A stretch of DNA of 22,975 nt from Cyanobacteria bacterium K_DeepCast_35m_m2_023 (GCA_016882345.1 VGQR01000002.1:1-22975), one strand, 5' to 3'; positions 1 through 7,912 are shown, numbered from the stretch's first letter. Program-made: numbers and translations. Notes: generated by a model not told the origin, from the letters alone.

Positions 1-74
1 CGGTCCATGCGGGCCGCCACCTCGGCTGTCAGGGGCACCTGCTGCAGCTGGCGCACCAAGGCAGTGAGGGGCAT
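1..74 (-). CDS. 5' end of a gene leaving the left edge, possibly transcription-repair coupling factor Mfd
   Basis: Reading leftward from an ATG at 74, the frame stays open to the edge (24 codons) and begins MPLTALVRQLQQVPLTAEVA. From memory this resembles the N-terminus of cyanobacterial Mfd, the ATPase that removes stalled RNA polymerase and recruits UvrA. The fragment is far too short to show any domain. A GTG at 83 is an alternative start, and neither has a clear ribosome-binding site. The gene is divergent from the one starting at 176. The call is tentative and rests on N-terminal resemblance only. Confidence 0.4.
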   Translation of the reverse strand, partial: MPLTALVRQLQQVPLTAEVAARMD

Positions 75-111
75 GGGCAACACGAGCGAAGGTCCGATCT
101 TCGCAACTGGT

Positions 112-168
112 CTGCAGCAGCTGCCGCCTGGGCCTGATCGGCTCGTCAGACTGGAGCAGCTGCTGCAG
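112..168. repeat. 13-bp inverted repeat in a divergent intergenic region
   Basis: CTGCAGCAGCTGC (112-124) is perfectly complementary to GCAGCTGCTGCAG (156-168), with 31 bases between. It lies between the left-edge minus-strand gene and the gene starting at 176. It could be an operator or a hairpin, but the arms are built of CAG/CTG triplets that are frequent in this genome, so chance is a real alternative. Confidence 0.3.
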
Positions 169-175
169 CGCTGCC

Positions 176-910
176 TTGGCGATCCAACGCGGCCCGCTAG
201 GCCCTCTGGTGACTGGCTTGATCGTGGCGGGCGCCCTCTGGGCGGCTGGGCGCCAACGCCCCGAGCCCCAGTCTGCGCCGCCGTCGCTGAGCTCGGCTCC
301 GCTGAGCTCGGTTCCGTTGGCGATGGCGTCACCCCAGGTCGAAACCAACGTGCTGCAGCAGTTGGCGATCGCCGATCAACAGTGGCGTCCCCAAGCCCAG
401 CCCCTGCCCGGCGGGGGGACCCGCTACGTCTATCGCAAACGCCCGGGCGACCCTGACCTGAGCATCGATCAGATCAAGGCGTTGATGCACAACCCGCCTA
501 CCTTTGCCGCGGAACGGCGCGTGATTCGCCACCTCTGGCGCCGCCTGTCCGAGCTGGGGATCGCGCTGGAACTGACCCAGCCCCGCAAGCCAGGGGCGGC
601 CGGCGAATGGGATCCCTCACGGCGCACCCTGCGCATCAAGCCCACGGTGGTGGACAAGGGCAGCAGCGAATTTGCACGGGTGCTCAACCACGAGGCGATC
701 CACGTGGCCCAGAGCTGCGCCGCCGGGGGCATTGGGGCGAGTCCCCGCCTGCTGGGTTTGCCCCAGCACTTGCCGAGCCATCTGCAGACCGTGTTGCAGG
801 ACCGCACCTACGCCTCAGCCGGCGAACGGGAACGGCAGCTCGAGCGTGAGGCCTATGCCAGCCAGGCCCAGCTCGAGCTGGGCCTGAGCTTGCTCAACCT
901 GCACTGCTGA
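176..910 (+). CDS. membrane-anchored putative zinc metallopeptidase (HExxH protein), uncharacterised
   Basis: The protein has 244 residues if it starts at TTG 176. GTG 209 is also possible, and either start keeps the hydrophobic segment at about residues 10-24 (a signal anchor). A Pro/Ser/Ala-rich linker follows (about 30-50). The rest is a globular domain with HEAIH at residues 172-176, the classic zinc-binding HExxH pattern. A downstream EREAY (about 223-227) could supply a third glutamate ligand, as in small gluzincins. I do not recognise a named family; it reads like a conserved cyanobacterial protein. The last 17 bases overlap the end of the convergent gene at 894-1634. Peptidase activity is inferred from the motif alone. 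Confidence 0.6.
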   Translation: MAIQRGPLGPLVTGLIVAGALWAAGRQRPEPQSAPPSLSSAPLSSVPLAMASPQVETNVLQQLAIADQQWRPQAQPLPGGGTRYVYRKRPGDPDLSIDQIKALMHNPPTFAAERRVIRHLWRRLSELGIALELTQPRKPGAAGEWDPSRRTLRIKPTVVDKGSSEFARVLNHEAIHVAQSCAAGGIGASPRLLGLPQHLPSHLQTVLQDRTYASAGERERQLEREAYASQAQLELGLSLLNLHC

Positions 911-1634
911 TGGCGACGACGTCGATCAGGGCCGACTCGAGCAGCATGTTGAACTCCAACAGTTGGGCATCGCTCAGTTGTTGGCGGCTGCTGCGGGCGA
1001 AATGGCTCTCCAGCAGCCGCCGTCCCTGGCCGGCATCCCACTGCAGCTGGCCCAGCAGCTGGTCGCACTGCTGCAACAGGTCGCTGCGCCGCAGTGGAAT
1101 GGGGCTATGGGCCGGGTCGGCCCCGGGGCCCAGTGACTCCAGTGACCGCAGATAGGCCAGCAGGTCGCCGTAGCGGGTGAGCCGCGAGCGGCTGCCGTGG
1201 CCGAAAGCCCGTTGCAGATACAGCGATTCCTGGTCCCGGCTCCAGCCCAACCGCTTGAGCTGCAGTTCCAATTGGGCCAGTTCGCTGCTCCAGTCTTCAG
1301 GGTCGGTTGCCGGTTCGCCGCCCGGGGGCTCGTCTGGAACGTCTGCTGCGCTGGGCGCAGCTGGGGCTGTCACCGGCGCCGCTGTGGTTGTCTCTGGCGC
1401 CGCCGCTCGCCGCCGCGGGCTGCGTTGGATCGGGTCTGCTGAGTCAGCCGTGGCCACCTCCAGCAGAGCCACCAACCGCTGACGAGCGCGGTCCTCGGCT
1501 TCTTCGGCTGTGCTGCCTTCCCCCAGGGTTGAACCCAGGCAGGTGCCGTCGCGATGGGCGCTGGCCAGCACCACCCGTTGGCCGTTGTCGGCATGCACCA
1601 GTTGGACCTCCACCTGCATGGGCCGAAGCGGCAT
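894..1634 (-). CDS. uncharacterised cyanobacterial protein
   Basis: The protein has 246 residues. The N-terminal 60 residues look like a small alpha/beta domain (VEVQLVHADNGQRVVLASA, then a Glu/Arg-rich helix with repeated AEEAEDRARQR). A low-complexity Ala/Pro/Thr linker follows (about 70-112), and then a helical C-terminal domain of about 130 residues rich in Leu, Gln and Arg. There is no signal peptide, membrane segment or catalytic motif. An internal ATG at 1619 (MQVEVQL) is a credible alternative start because the first five residues look unconserved. It is divergent from terC and converges with the gene at 176-910. No function can be assigned. Confidence 0.65.
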   Translation of the reverse strand: MPLRPMQVEVQLVHADNGQRVVLASAHRDGTCLGSTLGEGSTAEEAEDRARQRLVALLEVATADSADPIQRSPRRRAAAPETTTAAPVTAPAAPSAADVPDEPPGGEPATDPEDWSSELAQLELQLKRLGWSRDQESLYLQRAFGHGSRSRLTRYGDLLAYLRSLESLGPGADPAHSPIPLRRSDLLQQCDQLLGQLQWDAGQGRRLLESHFARSSRQQLSDAQLLEFNMLLESALIDVVAISSAG

Positions 1635-1669
1635 GGGGCTGTGGTTTCTAGAGTGCCTGCTTTACGGCT

Positions 1670-1681
1670 CCGCTGCAGCGG
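1670..1681. promoter_or_regulatory. 12-bp perfect palindrome upstream of terC
   Basis: CCGCTGCAGCGG is its own reverse complement and sits 11 bases before the terC ATG, in the 58-base gap between divergent genes. The position suits an operator acting on either promoter. No regulator is known from the sequence, and a GC-rich palindrome can arise by chance. Confidence 0.2.
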
Positions 1682-1692
1682 CACGCACCGGC

Positions 1693-2433
1693 ATGGAAGC
1701 CGAGTCGATTCAGTCGCTGCTGCCCCTGTTGCACGGTGCCGACCAATGGGGTGAGCTGCTGCTGCTCTTGCCCTTGCTGGTGGCGCTTGAGGCGGTGCTC
1801 TCTGCAGACAATGCAATCGCCCTGGCAGCCATCAGCCGCGGGGTGGGCGACCGCAGTCGTCAGGAGCTGGCGCTCAATCTGGGGCTGGCTTTGGCGCTGG
1901 TGTTTCGCCTCGGGCTGATCGTCGCGGCCCGTTGGGTTCTCAATCTGTGGCCCCTGCAGCTAGCAGCAGCGCTGTATCTGCTGTGGCTCTGCGGTCAGCA
2001 TCTGCTGGGCCTGTGGCGCCAGTCCCACGGGGGGCAAGCCGGCCTTGGCGAGCCGGGGACTGAGGCATCCCCGCCCGCCGCTCGCTCCCTGGCCGCCGTG
2101 GTCGGCACCCTGGCGCTCACCGATCTGGCCTTCTCGATCGACAGTGTGGCGGCTGCCATTGCCGTGAGCGATCGACTCGTGCTGGTGATGGCCGGAGGTG
2201 TCATTGGCGTGATCGCCCTGCGGCTCACGGCCGAGCTCTTCATTCGCTGGCTTGAGGTGTATCGCCATCTCGAGACCGCCGGCTTTCTGGCGGTGGGTCT
2301 GGTGGGGGTGCGCTTGCTGGTGCGCTTGGGCCTGCCCCAGTTGGTCCCCCCCGAATGGCTGCTGCTGCTGCTCGTCGCCTCGCTGTTTGTCTGGGGCTTC
2401 TCGGTCCGCAATCCGCTTGACGTCAATCCATGA
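1693..2433 (+). CDS. TerC/YkoY-family integral membrane protein
   Basis: The protein has 246 residues and is very hydrophobic, with about seven membrane segments. Two family signatures are clear. LSADNAIALAAIS in the first repeat and AFSIDSVAAAIAVS in the second each carry a membrane-embedded Asp. The repeat structure places TerC in the same broad superfamily as other cation exporters. Family members are linked to tellurite resistance, manganese export and metalation of exported proteins. I chose ATG 1693 because the first membrane repeat starts right after it, whereas the longer open frame upstream runs over the neighbour's 5' end and looks non-coding. Its stop overlaps the next start as ATGA, implying translational coupling. 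Confidence 0.85.
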   Translation: MEAESIQSLLPLLHGADQWGELLLLLPLLVALEAVLSADNAIALAAISRGVGDRSRQELALNLGLALALVFRLGLIVAARWVLNLWPLQLAAALYLLWLCGQHLLGLWRQSHGGQAGLGEPGTEASPPAARSLAAVVGTLALTDLAFSIDSVAAAIAVSDRLVLVMAGGVIGVIALRLTAELFIRWLEVYRHLETAGFLAVGLVGVRLLVRLGLPQLVPPEWLLLLLVASLFVWGFSVRNPLDVNP

Positions 2434-2798
2434 ACGTGGAGCTCAGGCAGAGCGGCAGCGGCCAGTTGATCGATCGACTCGAGGTGGATGATCTGGTCGA
2501 TGTTCCCCAGCCAGGGCGGTGGTTTTTGGCTGCGGGGCAAAGTTTTCTGGTGCTCCAGCGCAGCCATCGCTATCACTATCGGGCCGGTCGCTACCAGTTG
2601 GCGGTCGTCTCCTTGCAGGTCAAGGCCCAGGACCGCCCCGCCGATGCCCGTCGCTGGCAGAACCAGTGGGTGATTGGCGATCCCAGTTGTCGCTACAACG
2701 CCCGCAGTCCTCTGCTGCGTTGTGCTGTGTTGCCCGATGGCCCCTGCGAGCGCTGCAGCCATTACGACGGCGACGCGCGCATCAGCCGCGAGGCCTGA
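2430..2798 (+). CDS. DUF6464-like cyanobacterial protein with four conserved-looking cysteines
   Basis: The protein has 122 residues. The N-terminal two thirds is a beta-rich domain (paired strands around residues 2-20, 30-50 and 54-66). The C-terminal part carries Cys at 87, 98, 106 and 109 in the pattern CRYN-ARSPLLRC-AVLPDGPCERC, which looks like a small zinc-binding or redox site. Overall it resembles the cyanobacterial family annotated DUF6464, a recollection rather than a database hit. There is no signal peptide. The start ATG overlaps the terC stop by four bases, and the next gene begins three bases after its stop, so the three genes are almost certainly co-transcribed. Function is unknown. 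Confidence 0.7.
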   Translation: MNVELRQSGSGQLIDRLEVDDLVDVPQPGRWFLAAGQSFLVLQRSHRYHYRAGRYQLAVVSLQVKAQDRPADARRWQNQWVIGDPSCRYNARSPLLRCAVLPDGPCERCSHYDGDARISREA

Positions 2799-2801
2799 GC
2801 G

Positions 2802-3503
2802 ATGCAGAACGGCCTGCAGTGGCACGAGGCGCGACGCGTTCGCGGCTATGGCGTGGCCTCGGGACAGGCCAGTGATTCACCCTATCCGGCTGGCACGATC
2901 GCCTTGCAAGCTCCCCTGTTTGCCGAGCGGGGTATTGATCTCAGCCCCTATTACGCCGGCACTCTGAATCTGGCGTTCAGCGACAGCCGCTGGCAGCTGC
3001 AACACCCCGATGCCCAGGTGGTGCAGTTGCGCTGGACCGATCGCCATCCTGCGGAGACGTTTTCGTTTTGGCGGGTCGCCCTGCGCTGGCAGGGGGGTGG
3101 CCCTGCGCTCGCCGCTCTGCTGTATTGGCCCCATCCCGAAACCAAGCAGCGTCACCACCACCACAGCGACCGGCTCGAGGTGCTCGCTCCCTGGATCCCA
3201 GAGATCGACCAGCTGCAGCGGTTCGAGCTGGGGGTTGATCCACGCCGCTGCCGCCGCGTGCAGCCGTTGCGGTTGCAGGCACGCCTCCTCGAAGCGCTCA
3301 AGTTCAGGGTGCTGGCCTCCCAGGAGGCGTTTTATCGCGCCTTTGACCTCGATCCCGAGAGTCTGCTGAGCGATTCGCCCTCAACGCTGGCGCTGCGCAG
3401 CTGGCTGGCCTCCGTTCTGCCGGGGGCCCTCGATCTGACCGACCGCGAGCTGCTTGAGGTTCTGAACAACGCCTGGCGTCTCTACGGCGACGGGTTCAGT
3501 TGA
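2802..3503 (+). CDS. uncharacterised protein with a riboflavin-kinase-like N-terminal region
   Basis: The protein has 233 residues and is soluble. The N-terminal half (about 14-130) has the order GYGVASGQ, a Phe/Tyr-rich stretch, then YYAGTLNLAF at about 50-59. This resembles the G-x-G...PYPGTLNV pattern of CTP-dependent (archaeal-type) riboflavin kinases. The middle includes WPHPETKQRHHHHSDRLEVLAPWIP, with four adjacent histidines. The C-terminal half is helical. It belongs to the terC-DUF6464 transcription unit. I would not call it a riboflavin kinase: cyanobacteria normally use bifunctional RibF, and only one motif is recognisable. The gene itself is convincing; its role is not known. Confidence 0.65.
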   Translation: MQNGLQWHEARRVRGYGVASGQASDSPYPAGTIALQAPLFAERGIDLSPYYAGTLNLAFSDSRWQLQHPDAQVVQLRWTDRHPAETFSFWRVALRWQGGGPALAALLYWPHPETKQRHHHHSDRLEVLAPWIPEIDQLQRFELGVDPRRCRRVQPLRLQARLLEALKFRVLASQEAFYRAFDLDPESLLSDSPSTLALRSWLASVLPGALDLTDRELLEVLNNAWRLYGDGFS

Positions 3504-3541
3504 TCCAGGCCTTGGCCAGAGCGGCGCCTGGTTTGGCAACA

Positions 3542-3808
3542 ATGGCGACACAACCATCGCGCTGTCTGGGTTGCGATGGCATCGTCACAGCCCGTGCCAT
3601 GCCCTACGAACCCGGATCCAGCGAATGCCGTGTCTTGATCGATTGCAAGGGCCAGGTTGAGTCGATGTTGCTGGCCCTGTCCCGCATCGAGAACAGCGCA
3701 TCGGTCCGCGAGCAGTTGCTGTCGGTGTACAACCAGCTCGAAACCCTGCACAGCCATTACCGGCGCGGCAGCAGCGGCAACAAATCCGATGCCGCTGCCT
3801 GCGGTTGA
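3542..3808 (+). CDS. small four-cysteine protein
   Basis: The protein has 88 residues from ATG 3542. A TTG at 3500, overlapping the previous stop, would add 14 residues. The N-terminal region has CLGC (Cys 8 and 11) followed by CRVLIDC (Cys 29 and 35), a spacing that suggests a small metal-binding module. Residues 38-70 form an amphipathic helix. It is the last gene of the plus-strand unit starting at terC. Its final 52 bases overlap the convergent gene at 3757-3990, so either C-terminus could be shorter in reality. Function unknown. Confidence 0.5.
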   Translation: MATQPSRCLGCDGIVTARAMPYEPGSSECRVLIDCKGQVESMLLALSRIENSASVREQLLSVYNQLETLHSHYRRGSSGNKSDAAACG

Positions 3809-3990
3809 TCAGCCAGGGCCTGCAACACGTCCATGTCGAGGGCCTGGCAGGCCGCATAGGCGCTGGCCAGGGTCGCCACAGGCCGCTGCCCTTGGGGGTG
3901 TTGGTGGTGGTTCACCACATAGCGGCCCGAGGTTTCGCGGTAGATGAGGCAACCATGGCCGGTTTGACCCACATAGGACAGATCACCCAT
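3757..3990 (-). CDS. small uncharacterised protein
   Basis: The protein has 77 residues from ATG 3990; a TTG two codons upstream (3996) is less likely. It starts MGDLSYVGQTGHGCLIYRET, followed by strand-like segments around YVVNHHQHPQG and helices (TLASAYAACQALDMDVLQAL). It looks like a small alpha/beta cyanobacterial protein. It lies 85 bases downstream of fmt on the same strand and overlaps the convergent small four-cysteine gene by 52 bases. I do not recognise the family. Confidence 0.55.
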   Translation of the reverse strand: MGDLSYVGQTGHGCLIYRETSGRYVVNHHQHPQGQRPVATLASAYAACQALDMDVLQALADQPQAAASDLLPLLPRR

Positions 3991-4075
3991 GCTCAAGATG
4001 CGACGGCTGTCCTCTCTCTAGCCGCGTTTGCTGGACGCGTCTATGTTCGTGAGTCCACACATCACGCAACGTCAC

Positions 4076-5092
4076 CTAAACGCCCAGCCGGTCGCCGCAG
4101 CTGGCCCCCAACTGCTGCAGCAATGCTTGACCGCTGCTGGGTTTGCGTCCTTCCAGCTGGGCCTGGCGCAGCAACAGAGGGCAGCCCTCCGTGGCGACCA
4201 CCAGTCCGAGAGCGGGTTCTGCGGCCAGCACCGTGCCAGGTGTTGCTGACCCGCCCGGCCAGCGTCCCAGCAGCGGCTGCACCTCGGGACTCAACTGATC
4301 GCCCAGGCGCGCAATCAGGGGTTCGCTGGCCAGCACCTTGAGTCGCTGTCCGCGCCACAGGCTGACGGCAGCTGGATACAACCCCATCACGCGCCTGTGA
4401 ATGGTCAGGGCTGGAGCGTGCCAGTCGATTGACGCATCGGCCTTGTTCAGCAGGCGGGCATAGGTCAGGCCTTCGTCCCGTTGGCGCCGAACGCCCAGCC
4501 GGGCCAAGCGCTCGGCCTCGGGTCCTGGGCCTGCAGCCGCAATCTGCGGCAACGCCTCGACCAGCAGGGTGGCGGTCAGATGGCTGAGCCGCTCGCCCAG
4601 GGAGGCGGCGTTATCGAGCAGCTGGATCGGGGTGGCCCTCTCGAGCAGCACCGGTCCGGTGTCGAGGCCTTCCTCCATCGCCATAATCCCGACGCCGGTC
4701 TGGTCGTCGCCCTCGATCAGGCTCCATTGAATGGGTGCTGCGCCGCGCCAGCGCGGCAGCAGCGAACCATGCCCGTTCCAGCATCCCAACGGCGGTTGGG
4801 CCAGCACGGCCTTGGGCAGGATCTGTCCGAATGCCACCACCACGGAGATGTCCGCTGCCAACGCGGCGAGCTGATGCTGGATGTCGGGCTCGTTGCGAAT
4901 GCGCTCAGGCGTGAACACGGGCAGGCCCAGCTCCTGGGCCCTGGCCTTGACGGCCGATGGCATCAGGGCCTTGCCGCGCCCCCTGCGCCGGTCGGGCTGG
5001 CTGACCACGCCCACCAGCTCATGCCCCGCTGCCACAAGAGCATCGAGGCTGGGCACGGCGTAGGCCGGGGTTCCCCAGAACAGAACGCGCAT
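4076..5092 (-). CDS. fmt: methionyl-tRNA formyltransferase
   Basis: The protein has 338 residues. It transfers a formyl group from 10-formyl-tetrahydrofolate to Met-tRNA(fMet), making the initiator tRNA for translation. The N-terminal Rossmann-type catalytic domain opens with MRVLFWGTPAYAVPSLDAL. It includes the conserved SLLPRWRGAAPIQ stretch. The catalytic triad is visible as Asn106, His108 and Asp144 (NGH and EEGLDTGP), matching the family numbering. The C-terminal OB-like tRNA-binding domain follows after about residue 210 (KADASIDWHAPA..). The family normally has NVH or NLH where this protein has NGH. It starts 9 bases after the pmbA stop, so it is probably the next gene of the acsF-tldD-pmbA unit. 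Confidence 0.96.
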   Translation of the reverse strand: MRVLFWGTPAYAVPSLDALVAAGHELVGVVSQPDRRRGRGKALMPSAVKARAQELGLPVFTPERIRNEPDIQHQLAALAADISVVVAFGQILPKAVLAQPPLGCWNGHGSLLPRWRGAAPIQWSLIEGDDQTGVGIMAMEEGLDTGPVLLERATPIQLLDNAASLGERLSHLTATLLVEALPQIAAAGPGPEAERLARLGVRRQRDEGLTYARLLNKADASIDWHAPALTIHRRVMGLYPAAVSLWRGQRLKVLASEPLIARLGDQLSPEVQPLLGRWPGGSATPGTVLAAEPALGLVVATEGCPLLLRQAQLEGRKPSSGQALLQQLGASCGDRLGV

Positions 5093-5101
5093 CGCTACGG
5101 A

Positions 5102-6478
5102 TCAGGCTTCGCCGGTGATCGAGAGCCCCTCGACCCAGACCCAGGGGCAAACGCCATCAGGGGTCACCTTGGCTGAGCCCTCAAAGCCGATCAGCGTGTT
5201 GAGAAGCTGGCGAATGTCACCGGCCACCGTCGCGGCTTCGATCGAGACGCGTTCGCCGCCCCGGATCAGCCAACCATCAAACGGAAGGGAGAAGGATCCT
5301 TGGCTGGCTTTCACACCGGCGTGAAGTGCCGACAGGGAATCGATCACCACCAAGGGGCCGTCATGGTGGTTCTGGTCCAGGCCGGCGACTCCTGCCGTGG
5401 CTGGATCACCGCTGCCCGCTGGCCCGATCTCGAAGTAGTCGGGTCCGACCGAAACCTTGGCTCCCATGCCGGCGTGACCGCTGGGGCTCACCCCGAAGGC
5501 ACGGGCGGTGGCTTCGGAGTGCAGGAAATGGGTGAGGATTCCTCGCTCCACCAGGGGCAATCGCTGCGTTGGTGTGCCCTCGCCATCAAAGTTCGAGGCG
5601 CCGATGTTGCCTGGGTGCAGGCCGTTGTCGACGATGCTCAGAAATGGAACGGCGAGCGCTTGTCCCAGCGATTCGCGCGTGCTCAGGCTGATGCCGTCCA
5701 GCACGGCACGGGCATTGAACAGGCTGCTGAAGGCGCCGATCAGATCAAGAAAGGCCTCGGGGCTGAACACACAGGTGTAGTGCCCTGTGGCGATCGGGGC
5801 GTAGGCAAGGTGGCTAATGGTGCGCTCGGCAGCCTCATCGATGCAGCCAGCCACGTCGAGCTCTGTGGAGCCATAGGCCACACGCACGGCTCCGGCACTG
5901 CGTGGTTTGCGCCCCGTTTCCACGGCTCGAGCATACAGATACAGCGAGGCGGTGCTCAACGCCTGTTGGCGACAGGCTCCGGCACTGTTCAGATACAGGC
6001 GCTCGCTGCTGCGCTGCGCCAGGCCGTTGTAGGGCACAGTGCCGATGGCGACATGGCGCTCGAGCAATTGCCGTTCGGCATCCTTGAGCGTGTCGAGCAG
6101 GTTGAGGATGTTGACCGGCTCATGCCAGGGCTGTTGCAGGGGTTGCACTGGGGCCGTGGCCAGGGGAGAGAAGGCGGGAATGTCGTCGGGGTTGCCGAAG
6201 CCACTGGCCTCTTTCGCCCCGGACAGGGCCTTGCTCAATCCCTCGGGCGAGAGGTCAGAGGTGCTGGTGATGCCCACCAGCCCGGCCTCGTTCCAGACCC
6301 GCACGGTGATGGCACTGCGCTGGGCCGCCTTGATCTGCTTGGGTTCGCCACGGTCGACCTGCACCGAGGTGTCGCTGCTACAGGACGCCCCCAGATCCCA
6401 CTGCTGGATCCCTTGCTGGCGGGCCAACTGGGCCAATTGATCGCGCAACGGTTCAGCTTTGAGGACAGCTTCGCCCAT
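5102..6478 (-). CDS. pmbA: metalloprotease-like partner subunit PmbA/TldE
   Basis: The protein has 458 residues and belongs to the TldD/PmbA (U62) family. TldD and TldE (PmbA) form a hetero-oligomeric protease that processes unfolded peptides, including microcin B17 maturation and CcdA degradation in Escherichia coli. As expected for the non-catalytic partner, no HExxxH motif is present, in contrast to the adjacent TldD. Recognisable family stretches include STSDLSPEGL near the N-terminus, LYLNSAGACRQQ, and the C-terminal glycine-rich region with RLPLVERGILTHFLHSEATA. Its ATG shares one base with the tldD stop (TGATG), a strong sign of translational coupling and equimolar synthesis of the two subunits. 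Confidence 0.93.
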   Translation of the reverse strand: MGEAVLKAEPLRDQLAQLARQQGIQQWDLGASCSSDTSVQVDRGEPKQIKAAQRSAITVRVWNEAGLVGITSTSDLSPEGLSKALSGAKEASGFGNPDDIPAFSPLATAPVQPLQQPWHEPVNILNLLDTLKDAERQLLERHVAIGTVPYNGLAQRSSERLYLNSAGACRQQALSTASLYLYARAVETGRKPRSAGAVRVAYGSTELDVAGCIDEAAERTISHLAYAPIATGHYTCVFSPEAFLDLIGAFSSLFNARAVLDGISLSTRESLGQALAVPFLSIVDNGLHPGNIGASNFDGEGTPTQRLPLVERGILTHFLHSEATARAFGVSPSGHAGMGAKVSVGPDYFEIGPAGSGDPATAGVAGLDQNHHDGPLVVIDSLSALHAGVKASQGSFSLPFDGWLIRGGERVSIEAATVAGDIRQLLNTLIGFEGSAKVTPDGVCPWVWVEGLSITGEA

Positions 6479-7896
6479 CAGCGGCCTCCCACGGTGATCG
6501 AATCAACTTTGATGTGGGGTTGCCCCACGGTCACAAAAATGCTGCCACTGACGGAGCCACAGAAGCCGGCGGCCAGTTCCAGATCATTGGCACACATTGA
6601 GATGCGAGGCATCACTTCTTTGGCTTCGCCGATCAAGGTGGCACCCTTGACCGGTTTGGTGAGGGTTCCGTTTTCGATTAAGTAGGCCTCGTCGACGGCA
6701 AAATTGAATTGACCGGTGGGTCCCACGCTGCCGCCGCCCATCGATTTGCAATACAGGCCTCGATCGACTGATGCGATCAGGGCTTCGGGGCGATGGGGAC
6801 CAGCTGCGATGAAGGTGTTGCGCATGCGACTGGCTGCGGCGAAGCCATGGCTCTGGCGACGGCCACTGCCGGTGCGGCGATGGCCAGTGCGCAATTCACC
6901 GGCTCGATCGCTCAAAAAACACTGCAGGACCCCGTCCTTGATCAACACGGTGCGCTGGGGCTCCATGCCTTCGTCATCCATGCTCAAAGAGCCGAACGCC
7001 GCCTGGCTCAGGCCCTCATCGATGGCGGTGACTGCGGGGTGGGCGATCAGCTGCCCCACCTTGTCGCTGAACGGTGTGGTGCCGCGCTCGACCTGTGTGG
7101 TTTCGAGCAGATGGCCACAGGCTTCGTGAAAGATCACGCCACCAAAGCGGTTGGCCAACACAGCTGGCATCTGCCCAGCCTCGACATAGTCGGCGTAAAG
7201 CATGGTGCCGACGCTGTCGGTCAATTCGAGTGCCGATGCTTCGGCGTCCCAGCGGCGCAGGTCATCGGGGCTATCGCTGGTGCCGTAACGGCGCCCCAGA
7301 CTGGCGCGATGGTCTCCATCGGCAGCCAACACGTTGAGGCCGAGGGATTGGTGCAGTCGGATGTCGTGCCCATAGGTGCCATCGCTGGCCGCCACCAACA
7401 CCTCCTGCCAGTCGCGGGCATAGCTACCGCGTCGCACCTGCAGGTGTTGACCATGCTGCTCGAGCCGAGCTGTGCCTTCGAGCAACTTGTGCGATGCCTC
7501 CGCCAGGGTGGGGCATCGCTCGAGCCAATCGCGTTTGCTGTCTGCAAAGCTGCGCAGCGGCACCAGACCTTCGAAGCCACTGGAGCCACTGGATCCGGCA
7601 ACCAGGCCCAGCATCCCCAGAGCTTGATCGAGGGCCATCAGCAAACCTGATTCACTCAGGTCATTGGTGCTGACGAAGCCATCCTGTTGATCGCGGAACA
7701 CTCGGATGCCGGCGCCAAGCCCAAACGCGGGGCTGACGCTGGTGATGCGGTCCTGTTCGGCGAGCACACCGATGTGTTCGGTGCGCTCAACAAACACTTC
7801 GACCAGGTCGGCCCCTGCCCTGCGGCCATGGGCCAACAGGTGCTCGAGACGAGGGGTCCAGCCATCGGCCAGGCTGACGGAACGGGTGGTGGTCAA
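6478..7896 (-). CDS. tldD: catalytic metalloprotease subunit TldD
   Basis: The protein has 472 residues. This is the catalytic subunit of the TldD/TldE protease. The zinc motif HEACGH (HExxxH) is at residues 257-262, embedded in the family context FGGVIFHEACGHLLE. The C-terminal GFCGSVSGSIFVTVGQP and GGGSVGPTGQFNF stretches are also family-typical. The likely start is TTG 7896; a GGAG about 11 bases upstream could be the ribosome-binding site. The gap to the acsF stop is 16 bases. Its substrate in cyanobacteria is not evident from the window; no precursor peptide gene for a ribosomally made natural product is visible nearby. Confidence 0.94.
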   Translation of the reverse strand: MTTTRSVSLADGWTPRLEHLLAHGRRAGADLVEVFVERTEHIGVLAEQDRITSVSPAFGLGAGIRVFRDQQDGFVSTNDLSESGLLMALDQALGMLGLVAGSSGSSGFEGLVPLRSFADSKRDWLERCPTLAEASHKLLEGTARLEQHGQHLQVRRGSYARDWQEVLVAASDGTYGHDIRLHQSLGLNVLAADGDHRASLGRRYGTSDSPDDLRRWDAEASALELTDSVGTMLYADYVEAGQMPAVLANRFGGVIFHEACGHLLETTQVERGTTPFSDKVGQLIAHPAVTAIDEGLSQAAFGSLSMDDEGMEPQRTVLIKDGVLQCFLSDRAGELRTGHRRTGSGRRQSHGFAAASRMRNTFIAAGPHRPEALIASVDRGLYCKSMGGGSVGPTGQFNFAVDEAYLIENGTLTKPVKGATLIGEAKEVMPRISMCANDLELAAGFCGSVSGSIFVTVGQPHIKVDSITVGGR

Positions 7897-7912
7897 GGCA
7901 GGTGGTCTCCGA

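Noticed and set aside
365..372. GCGATCGC (HIP1) octamer here and again at 14756-14763.
   Set aside because: HIP1 sites are common in many cyanobacteria. Only two were seen and they carry no feature-level meaning.
5300..6685. 461-codon plus-strand open frame.
   Set aside because: It lies antisense to pmbA and the end of tldD, which have clear family motifs. Long antisense frames are common in GC-rich DNA.
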